Source: Chloroflexota bacterium (GTDB lineage Bacteria; Chloroflexota; Anaerolineae; Anaerolineales; Anaerolineaceae). Taken from it: DNA of 19,029 bases. Each line of letters opens with the position of its first letter. The first letter of the stretch is position 1. Below are positions 6,041-12,438 of the stretch, one piece after another. The position numbers were made by a program, and so were the translations under genes. Below the pieces are notes generated by a model. The model saw nothing but the letters and a program-made list of their open reading frames with translations, was not told where the DNA came from and searched no databases. The stretch is taken from positions 1-19,029 of the forward strand of contig JAJUJY010000080.1 in assembly GCA_029265085.1 (NCBI GenBank), in the 5' to 3' direction.

Positions 6041-6832
6041 ATGGACTTCGTCACTCTCGACAAAAACAGCTCTGAACAACTTTACCTCCAGATCCGGCGC
6101 ATTTTGCTCAAGGCAATCCGCGAGCAAGACCTGGCTCCCGGGCAAAAGATCCCCTCAGTTACTGAATTATCTGAATTAACTGATGTCAGCCGTATGACGG
6201 TTCGACAAGCACTGCAGGCCTTGATTGATGAAGGCTGGTTATATACAGTGCCTGGGAAAGGGACTTTTGTTTCTGAAAGCCCGCGAATTGAACAGGATTT
6301 GCAGTACTTGAGCGGCTGGACCGAAGAAATATCAGCCCAAGGGATGCGTCCATCGACACGAGTGGTCTCTTTGGAGATTATTCCGGCAGACCGGGTTGTT
6401 GCCAATCACCTTGAAATTCCGGTTGGGACAAAGGTGTACCGGTTGATACGGGTTCGGTTGGCGGATGATTTCCCCGTATCGGTTGAGAAAACGCACCTGC
6501 GTTGTGATGAATTTCCAAAGCTGAATGTTTATCTGGCAGATAATCAATCCCTGTACCATGTTCTGCGTGAGATTTATCAAGTCTATCCGGTGCGGGCGAT
6601 GCAGTTTTTAGAAGCCGGAGAAGTGGATGGCTTTTCTGCCAGTCTGCTGGAAATTCCGGCTGGAAAGCCGGTACTGCTTTCCGAGCGGATTACCTACGAT
6701 GCAGGTGGGCAATTGTTGGAGTACACACAAGGCATTACTCGGGCGGGTTTCTTGCGCTACAAAACAGAAATGAGTGCCAACAGCCCAACGGTCCGGCAGG
6801 TCATCGTTAAAAGCGAAAATTTAAGCTACTGA
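6041..6832 (+). CDS. GntR/HutC-family transcriptional regulator
   Basis: A 263-aa repressor-type regulator. Residues about 8-78 are the winged helix-turn-helix (LYLQIRRILLKAI, PSVTELSELTDVSRMTVRQA, WLYTVPGKGTFV). Residues about 95-245 are a UTRA ligand-binding domain (TRVVSLEIIPADRVVANHL, KVYRLIRVRLADD, ERITYDAGGQLLEYTQGI). UTRA regulators sense small metabolites, often amino-sugar phosphates. Being first in a MurNAc/GlcNAc gene set, its likely effector is GlcNAc-6-phosphate or MurNAc-6-phosphate. ATG 6041 directly follows the second operator repeat and has only a weak ribosome binding site (AGG), so the operator and translation start are intertwined. Ninety-three bases separate it from namZ, with no terminator visible. 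Family certain; effector and targets inferred. Confidence 0.9.
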   Translation: MDFVTLDKNSSEQLYLQIRRILLKAIREQDLAPGQKIPSVTELSELTDVSRMTVRQALQALIDEGWLYTVPGKGTFVSESPRIEQDLQYLSGWTEEISAQGMRPSTRVVSLEIIPADRVVANHLEIPVGTKVYRLIRVRLADDFPVSVEKTHLRCDEFPKLNVYLADNQSLYHVLREIYQVYPVRAMQFLEAGEVDGFSASLLEIPAGKPVLLSERITYDAGGQLLEYTQGITRAGFLRYKTEMSANSPTVRQVIVKSENLSY

Positions 6833-6925
6833 AATTAAATCATCCAGATACTAAGGCGTCCCGGGTGGGGGGATGTCTGGTTCATCTATCCTGTTTGCTG
6901 AATCCAATCTACGGAATTTAGAGTC

Positions 6926-8086
6926 ATGACTGTTCAAGTTGGTCTAGAAGTATTCGTAAAAAATCACAGTGCTCTCCTGCGGAATGCCCGGATAGGGTTG
7001 GTCAGCCAATCCGCGGCAGTGCTGCCTGATTTTACGCATGCTCTGGACGCGCTTTTACAAAACAATCTGAAAGTTGCTGCGCTTTATGGCCCAGAGCACG
7101 GTTTTCGCGGGGCAGCCGCAGATGGCGCAGCGGTGGACCACGGTGTGGATGCCAGGACAGGGCTGCCCGTGTACAGTTTGTACGGCAAGACAAAAGAACC
7201 ATCTGCTGAGATGTTGGCGGATGTGGATGTGCTGGTGTTTGATATGCAGGATGTAGGCGTCCGGTTTTATACCTATTTGAGTACACTGTTTTATGTGCTG
7301 AAAGGTGCGGGTAGGGCCGGTAAAAAAGTGATCGTTCTGGATCGTCCCAATCCTTTGGGCGGCAAAATCATTGCCGGGCCTTCCATTTGCCCAGGTTTTG
7401 AATCTTTTATTGGTATTGTGCCGCTTCCAATCCAATACGGCCTCACAATGGGCGAACTGGCGGGATATTTTAATTCTTGTTATGCATTAGGGGCGGATGT
7501 AGAGGTCGTACGGCTGAAAAATTGGCGGCGGCAAATGCCTTTTGACCAGACGGGTTTGCCCTGGGTGCCAACGTCTCCGGCAATGCCCCATTTTTCAACC
7601 GTCAGGGTTTATCCGGGTACCTGTATGATGGAGGGAACCAATCTGTCGGAAGGTCGCGGTACAGCCCTGCCGTTTGAATTGGTGGGCGCTCCCTGGTTAT
7701 CGGCTGAAGATTTAGCCGCGGTGTTGAACGATTTATGTTTGCCAGGGGTGCGTTTCCGGCCGGTTTACTTTATCCCATCAGCCAGTAAACATCGTGCGGA
7801 GCAGTGCGCCGGGGTTCAATTGCATGTAACTGAACCGGCGGTCTTTCGGCCGATTGAAACAGCCTTGTACCTGGTAGCTGAATGCCGCCGTCAAGATCCG
7901 GAAAAATTCCAGTTCCTTGAAACCAGTTGGGAAGGACGTCCAGCCCATTTTGACCTGGCTTTGGGGAATGATGTTGTTAGAACACAACTTCAGCAGGGTT
8001 TGCCTGTTCAGGAAATTGTCCGTGCCTGGCAGGGTGAAATTGAAGATTTTGATCGTCAACGCGAGCCATATCTTCTTTATGAATAA
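6926..8086 (+). CDS. namZ: Exo-beta-N-acetylmuramidase NamZ (DUF1343, GH171)
   Basis: NamZ cleaves terminal MurNAc from the non-reducing end of peptidoglycan fragments. This 386-aa protein shows the DUF1343 hallmarks in order: LYGPEHGFRG (residues 53-62), FDMQDVGVRFYTYL (105-118), LDRPNPLGG (138-146), PIQYGLTMGELA (168-179), and YPGTCMMEGTNLSEGRGTALPFE (conserved Glu236 and Glu242, quoted in full as the strongest marker GTNLSEGRGT). The C-terminal domain ends QREPYLLYE. The N-terminus (MTVQVGLEVFVKNH) has no signal peptide, unlike the secreted Bacillus enzyme, so this version should act on imported fragments in the cytosol. ATG 6926 has a weak GGA ribosome binding site. The ABC transporter genes follow at once. 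In B. subtilis namZ lies beside nagZ and the amidase ybbE, the same partners found here. Confidence 0.92.
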   Translation: MTVQVGLEVFVKNHSALLRNARIGLVSQSAAVLPDFTHALDALLQNNLKVAALYGPEHGFRGAAADGAAVDHGVDARTGLPVYSLYGKTKEPSAEMLADVDVLVFDMQDVGVRFYTYLSTLFYVLKGAGRAGKKVIVLDRPNPLGGKIIAGPSICPGFESFIGIVPLPIQYGLTMGELAGYFNSCYALGADVEVVRLKNWRRQMPFDQTGLPWVPTSPAMPHFSTVRVYPGTCMMEGTNLSEGRGTALPFELVGAPWLSAEDLAAVLNDLCLPGVRFRPVYFIPSASKHRAEQCAGVQLHVTEPAVFRPIETALYLVAECRRQDPEKFQFLETSWEGRPAHFDLALGNDVVRTQLQQGLPVQEIVRAWQGEIEDFDRQREPYLLYE

Positions 8087-8117
8087 GGATCCGAATTTAT
8101 TTTGACGAGGTAAGCCT

Positions 8118-9203
8118 ATGAGTACATTAAGCGCCAGTTCCCCGGCAAAACAAAGTCAAGCGGCAGTATGGCTGCGCAAGATATATAAAAATTTTTGGCT
8201 GCGAACGATTGTCAAAAAGATTTTTATTGTCTGGGTCGTTGTGACCTTTACTTTCTTAATCATTCGTGCTCTGCCGGGTAACCCGGTAGATATCATGGTG
8301 ATGAATTTGATGGATTCGCAAGGCCTGTCCGAAGAGGAAGCGCGCCAGCGCGCGGCAGGTTTGATGCGCATTGACCTGGATGCACCACTGCATGAACAGT
8401 ACATGGATTTCATGAGAAATCTGCTGAAAGGCGATTTGGGTGATTCCTATGTGCTGGCGCGCGGTAAAGCCGTTTCCGATTTGATTGCAGCACGATTGCC
8501 CTGGACGCTGTTCAGTGTTGGCACAGCGCTCATGCTCAGTTTTGTGATCGGCATGTTCCTGGGAATGCTCTCGGCCTACCGGCGCAATTCATTTTTGGAT
8601 TATTTGTTTACCAATTTGAGTGCGGTGATTGATTCCATTCCAAACACCTTGACGGCGATCATATTGATCCTGCTCCTGGTCGTTAATTGGAAAATATTAC
8701 CTGTGACGATGATCCGCGGCTCAATTTCGCCGGGTGTGAAACCGGGTTTTACGATTGAATTCCTGGTGGATGTGTTTCGGCATTATGCTCTCCCCGGCAC
8801 GGTGTATGTATTGACCACCCTGGGCGGCTGGCTGCTGGCCATGCGCAGCAGCACCCTCAGCACCTTGGGTGATGATTATGTCAATGTGGCCAAAGCCCGC
8901 GGGTTATCCGATTTTCGGATCATCACGGCTTATGTAGGCCGCAATGCTTCTCTGCCTTTAGTGACCAGTCTGGCCATTTCGTTGGGGTTTGTGGTTGGCG
9001 GCTCTATTTTGATCGAAAGTATTTTTGTCTATCAAGGGATTGGGCTGCTCTTAAGCCAGGCCATTGGCAAGCGGGATTACCCGATTATGCAAGGGATCCT
9101 CCTGGTGACCACCATTACGGTGATTCTCTCAACCGCCCTGGCAGATCTGCTGTACGGCTGGCTTGACCCGCGTATTCGCGTTACCGCTGATAAGGAGGAT
9201 TAA
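8118..9203 (+). CDS. Peptide/oligosaccharide ABC transporter permease, DppB/OppB type
   Basis: Inner-membrane permease of the Dpp/Opp/sugar-oligomer ABC family, 361 aa. After a soluble N-terminus of about 30 residues comes the first membrane helix (KKIFIVWVVVTFTFLIIRALPG, of which the LPGNPVD exit is diagnostic of DppB). A large extracytoplasmic loop follows (residues 60-125, containing GDLGDSY), then five further helices. The EAA-like coupling loop is visible as DDYVNVAKARGLSDFRI, which docks on the ATPases. GACGAGG at 8103-8109 serves ATG 8118. The gene lies 31 bp after namZ and overlaps nothing; its partner permease follows after 3 bp. Substrate cannot be read from the permease, but the context argues for muropeptides or MurNAc-containing sugars. 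Confidence 0.92.
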   Translation: MSTLSASSPAKQSQAAVWLRKIYKNFWLRTIVKKIFIVWVVVTFTFLIIRALPGNPVDIMVMNLMDSQGLSEEEARQRAAGLMRIDLDAPLHEQYMDFMRNLLKGDLGDSYVLARGKAVSDLIAARLPWTLFSVGTALMLSFVIGMFLGMLSAYRRNSFLDYLFTNLSAVIDSIPNTLTAIILILLLVVNWKILPVTMIRGSISPGVKPGFTIEFLVDVFRHYALPGTVYVLTTLGGWLLAMRSSTLSTLGDDYVNVAKARGLSDFRIITAYVGRNASLPLVTSLAISLGFVVGGSILIESIFVYQGIGLLLSQAIGKRDYPIMQGILLVTTITVILSTALADLLYGWLDPRIRVTADKED

Positions 9204-9206
9204 GCC

Positions 9207-10091
9207 GTGGCAAAACTTGGAAATTTTTTGAAAAATATCGGCGCCAGTTCTTGGAAAACCTTTAAGCTGTTAGCGCGCAATAAAGTTGGTTTATTTGGTT
9301 TGTTTTTGATTGTTTTCCTGGTGTTGGTGGCTTTTGTCGGCCCGTCGATTGTACCGCCTGAGACGCGCTCGCATGTTGAAGCAATTAACAAGCCGCCATC
9401 GATTGCGCACCCACTGGGCACTGATTTTATGGGCCGGGAAAACTGGATTATGTTTATCCACGGCGGGCGAGAGGTAATGATTGTTGCATTCCTGGCTGGC
9501 CTGTTTACCACGTCAATTGCAGTGGTGGTTGGTGCGGTCAGTGCATTTGTTGGCGGCAAGGTCGATAGTGTGTTAATGACCATCACCGATATTTGGCTCA
9601 CCCTGCCGCGTTTCTTGCTCTTGGTGGTGGTGGCAACGATTGTTGCCCTGGATGACGCCTGGACTCTGGCGCTCTTCCTGGCAGTAATAGGTTGGCCGGG
9701 GTTGGCACGCCAGGTGCGTTCTCAATTCCTTTCACTGAAACGGCGGGAATATGTGGAGGCAGCCCAATTGTTGGATATGGGAACGCCGCACATTATCTTT
9801 CGCGAGATGCTGCCCAACATGATGAGCTATATCATGATCGCGATGATCCAGGCTATGGCAGGGGCGATTTATTCACAAACTGGTTTGGTGTTCCTGGGCG
9901 TGGTGCCGTTTGGAAATAACTGGGGCGTGATGTTCAGCCTGGCTTATGCAAAAAATGCCATTTATAACCCAAATGCGGCTGCCAGTTTATTGGTTCCGAT
10001 GGGCGGCATTATTCTCTTGCAATTAGGACTGGTTCTTTTCTCACGATCCTTAGAAGAAATCTTCAATCCGCGGTTGCGCATGGGAGTGTAG
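9207..10091 (+). CDS. Peptide/oligosaccharide ABC transporter permease, DppC/OppC type
   Basis: The second permease, 294 aa, with six predicted membrane segments. It shows the DppC pattern: an N-terminal helix (VGLFGLFLIVFLVLVAFVGP), the HPLGTDFMGRE motif (residues about 68-78) that marks this subfamily, then five helices and an EAA loop (RREYVEAAQLLDMGTPHIIFRE). GTG 9207 has an ideal AAGGAGG (9192-9198, 8-nt spacing). This ribosome binding site lies inside the end of the previous gene, so the two permeases are translated together and expected to form a heterodimer. The C-terminal FNPRLRMGV is the typical end of the family. Confidence 0.92.
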   Translation: MAKLGNFLKNIGASSWKTFKLLARNKVGLFGLFLIVFLVLVAFVGPSIVPPETRSHVEAINKPPSIAHPLGTDFMGRENWIMFIHGGREVMIVAFLAGLFTTSIAVVVGAVSAFVGGKVDSVLMTITDIWLTLPRFLLLVVVATIVALDDAWTLALFLAVIGWPGLARQVRSQFLSLKRREYVEAAQLLDMGTPHIIFREMLPNMMSYIMIAMIQAMAGAIYSQTGLVFLGVVPFGNNWGVMFSLAYAKNAIYNPNAAASLLVPMGGIILLQLGLVLFSRSLEEIFNPRLRMGV

Positions 10092-10093
10092 GC

Positions 10094-11155
10094 ATGGAAA
10101 ACCTGGTAAATCAGCAAAACCAAAATAATAAGGATGGCCAGCCGGTTCTTTCCATTCGTAATCTGACGATTTCGTATCAGGCCAAGCGTGGATGGGTGCA
10201 GGCTGTGCGGGATGTGTCTCTGGATGTGCGCCGTGGCGAGGCGTTAGCTCTGATTGGGGAAAGCGGCTCCGGCAAAACCACGATGGGATTGGGAATTGTC
10301 CGTTTATTGCCCAGCAATGCTCATGTCCGGCAAGGTGAGATTGTGTACCGGCGGAACCATAAGAACGGCAATGCTCCGGCAACGGACGTGGATGTATTGA
10401 AATTAAATACGAACGGATTGCGCCAGTTTCGCTGGCGTGACTGTGCGATGGTTTTCCAGGCGGCTTTGAATGCTTTTAATCCGGTGCTGCGGATCTCGGA
10501 TCAGTTTGCCGATACAGCCAAGGCACACGGTTACCTGCAAGGCAAAGAACTGGCAGAACGGTCCAAACATTTATTAAGACTGGTCCGGCTTGAACCTGAG
10601 CGGGTATGGAATGCTTATCCACATGAACTTTCCGGCGGCATGCGCCAGCGCGTTCTGATTGCATTGGGCTTGCTTTTAGAGCCGCAGCTGTTGATCCTCG
10701 ACGAGCCCACGACTGCGCTTGATATTCTGACCCAGCGCAACATCATGGATGTGTTAAAAGACCTGCGCAAGGAATTAGACTTTTCGATGATCTTTATTTC
10801 GCACGACCTTTCCCTGGCTGCAGAACTGGCTGACCGCGTGGTAACGATGTATGCCGGGCGAGCCGTGGAAGTGAGCGATGTTTATACCACTTTCAAAAAT
10901 CCGCATCATCCTTATACCATCGGTTTGATTAAGGCAGTGCCAACTTTGACCTCCCATAAGGATCAAGTTTCTTCCATTCCAGGCTCTCCGCCCGACTTGA
11001 TCAATATGCCTACGGGCTGCAAATTCCATCCGCGCTGCCCGTTGGCTGACGCGCGCTGTAAAATCGAAGATCCGATCCTGGAATCAACCAGCACAAAAGA
11101 CCACATGGTTGCATGCTGGCAATGGAAAACAGCCCGCCAGGCAATGAAAGCATAA
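10094..11155 (+). CDS. ABC transporter ATP-binding protein, DppD/OppD type
   Basis: One of two ATPases that drive the transporter, 353 aa. Walker A is GESGSGKT (55-62), the Q-loop is FQAALNAFNP (Gln122), the signature is LSGGMRQR (179-186), Walker B is LLILDEP (199-205) and the switch His is in ISHD (about 237). The C-terminal oligopeptide-transporter domain (HHPYTIGLIKAVP, PTGCKFHPRC) carries four Cys (309, 315, 322, 341). This Cys pattern recurs in the partner ATPase and in many Dpp/Opp ATPases, where it may hold a metal or Fe-S centre. All catalytic elements are intact. The start is two bases after the DppC stop, with GGAG just upstream. Confidence 0.93.
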   Translation: MENLVNQQNQNNKDGQPVLSIRNLTISYQAKRGWVQAVRDVSLDVRRGEALALIGESGSGKTTMGLGIVRLLPSNAHVRQGEIVYRRNHKNGNAPATDVDVLKLNTNGLRQFRWRDCAMVFQAALNAFNPVLRISDQFADTAKAHGYLQGKELAERSKHLLRLVRLEPERVWNAYPHELSGGMRQRVLIALGLLLEPQLLILDEPTTALDILTQRNIMDVLKDLRKELDFSMIFISHDLSLAAELADRVVTMYAGRAVEVSDVYTTFKNPHHPYTIGLIKAVPTLTSHKDQVSSIPGSPPDLINMPTGCKFHPRCPLADARCKIEDPILESTSTKDHMVACWQWKTARQAMKA

Positions 11156-11168
11156 GGAGAGGACTACC

Positions 11169-12170
11169 ATGCCAAGCAAAATTGTTGAATTACATCACGT
11201 CTCGCGTGCTTTTCAGGTTAAGCGGAATGTGTTTATCAAGGCGGTGAATGATATCTCATTGAATATCAATGAGGGTGAGGTGGTTTGCCTGGTTGGAGAA
11301 TCTGGCTGCGGCAAAACTACCACCGGGAAGATGATCGTTGGCCTGTTGAAACCGTCTTCCGGGCAAATCTTATACAAGGGCAAGGACATTACCCAATTAA
11401 GCGGTGATGATAAGAAAAAGTATCGTTTGGGGGTGCAGTTGGTTCACCAAGACCCCTATGCGTCGCTGAACCCGACCTTTACGATCTTTGAAACGTTAGC
11501 AGCCACATTAAAACATCACCGGTTGACGACCACGGATGCCGATACTCGCAACCGCGCCATTGAATTACTGGAAATGGTTGATTTGACCCCCGCCACAGAT
11601 TTTTTGGATAAATACCCGCACCAGTTAAGCGGCGGGCAGCGCCAGCGCGTTTCCGTGGCTCGTGTCCTGACGGTCAATCCCTCTTTTATTGTGGCCGATG
11701 AAGCGGTCTCAATGGTGGATGTCTCGATCCGGATCAGCTTGCTAAATACCCTGCTGAACTTAAAAGAAAAAATGGGTCTGGCGGTATTATTCATTACCCA
11801 CGATCTGGCATTGGCCAAATACTTTGCCTGGGAAGGCCGGATTGGTGTGATGTATCTTGGCCGGATGGTGGAGATTGCCCCGGCGCGGCAGTTGGTGCAA
11901 AACCCGCAGCATCCTTATACCCAGGCACTGCTTTCTGCCATTCCGGAAGCCGATCCTGACATTACCCGGCAAAAACGGCATATGCAGCTGCGCAGTATGG
12001 ATGTGCCCAGTCTGCTGCATTTGCCTACGGGCTGCACTTTTCACCCGCGCTGCCCAATGTGGGATGGGGATAAGTGCGAGAAAGTTGTTCCTGAATTAAT
12101 CCGCTATCGGGATGGCGCAGAAGTTGCCTGTCATTTGATTGAGCAACAAAGAAAGGCGGATATTGCATGA
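11169..12170 (+). CDS. ABC transporter ATP-binding protein, DppF/OppF type
   Basis: The second ATPase, 333 aa. Walker A is GESGCGKT (43-50), the Q-loop is VHQDPYASLNP, the signature is LSGGQRQR (153-160), Walker B is FIVADEAVSMVD (Asp177, Glu178) and the switch is ITHD (His211). The usual Pro after the catalytic Glu is Ala179, a variation seen in some DppF-like proteins; catalytic residues are kept. The C-terminal domain again has four Cys (289, 295, 303, 321) in the PTGCTFHPRCPMWDGDKC region. AAGGAGAGG upstream of ATG 11169 is a strong ribosome binding site. The 3' end overlaps the next small gene through ATGA, so that gene is translationally coupled. Confidence 0.93.
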   Translation: MPSKIVELHHVSRAFQVKRNVFIKAVNDISLNINEGEVVCLVGESGCGKTTTGKMIVGLLKPSSGQILYKGKDITQLSGDDKKKYRLGVQLVHQDPYASLNPTFTIFETLAATLKHHRLTTTDADTRNRAIELLEMVDLTPATDFLDKYPHQLSGGQRQRVSVARVLTVNPSFIVADEAVSMVDVSIRISLLNTLLNLKEKMGLAVLFITHDLALAKYFAWEGRIGVMYLGRMVEIAPARQLVQNPQHPYTQALLSAIPEADPDITRQKRHMQLRSMDVPSLLHLPTGCTFHPRCPMWDGDKCEKVVPELIRYRDGAEVACHLIEQQRKADIA

Positions 12171-12346
12171 GTCCTGAATTTGGCCGCACCTGGTTCCGAA
12201 TTGCATTTTTTATCACACTGCTTGCCGGAGCTTTGCTCTTGTTTCAGACCCCAGGAACGGCTGAGTTTGTGATTACCCTGTTGACTTTGATTATTGGTTT
12301 GGTCTTTCTTTTAATCATTGTGGTCATTGTAAAAAAATCCCAATGA
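12167..12346 (+). CDS. Small two-helix membrane protein, unknown function (59 aa)
   Basis: ATG 12167 overlaps the stop of the DppF-like gene (ATGA) and the frame runs to TGA at 12344-12346. I recognise no family. The 59-aa product has two strongly hydrophobic segments, residues about 9-27 (WFRIAFFITLLAGALLLF) and 34-55 (ending GLVFLLIIVVIV), joined by a short polar turn (QTPGTAE), and ends in basic KKSQ. This predicts a hairpin membrane protein with both ends in the cytoplasm. AAAGGCGG just before the ATG can act as a ribosome binding site. It lies between the ATPases and the binding protein of one transporter, so a small accessory subunit of that transporter is an inference. The length, overlap and clear hydrophobicity support a real gene, although homologues were not checked. 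Confidence 0.65.
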   Translation: MSPEFGRTWFRIAFFITLLAGALLLFQTPGTAEFVITLLTLIIGLVFLLIIVVIVKKSQ

Positions 12347-12355
12347 AAGGAGGTG
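12346..12355 (+). promoter_or_regulatory. Orphan extended Shine-Dalgarno sequence (STAB-SD-like)
   Basis: AAAGGAGGTG is complementary to the whole 3' end of 16S rRNA, yet the nearest ATG codons (12372, 12378) are 16 or more bases away and open onto trivial frames. The binding-protein gene starts 83 bases downstream with its own GAGGAG. Together with the preceding G (12345) this matches GAAAGGAGG, the STAB-SD element that shields Bacillus cry3A mRNA from 5' decay. A stabilising role here is inferred. Confidence 0.45.
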
Positions 12356-12438
12356 GTTATCCACTCACCTGATGTAGATGATCTCATGTAGTATCCGATC
12401 CATCAACCTTTCAAACTTTTCAATTTGAGGAGAAGTAA

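Noticed and set aside
12343..12428. Mini-frames after the small membrane gene (9 codons from ATG 12343, 16 codons from ATG 12378)
   Set aside because: Products are trivial, spacing to the strong Shine-Dalgarno sequence is wrong, and no regulatory codon pattern such as repeated residues is seen. A leader peptide cannot be supported.
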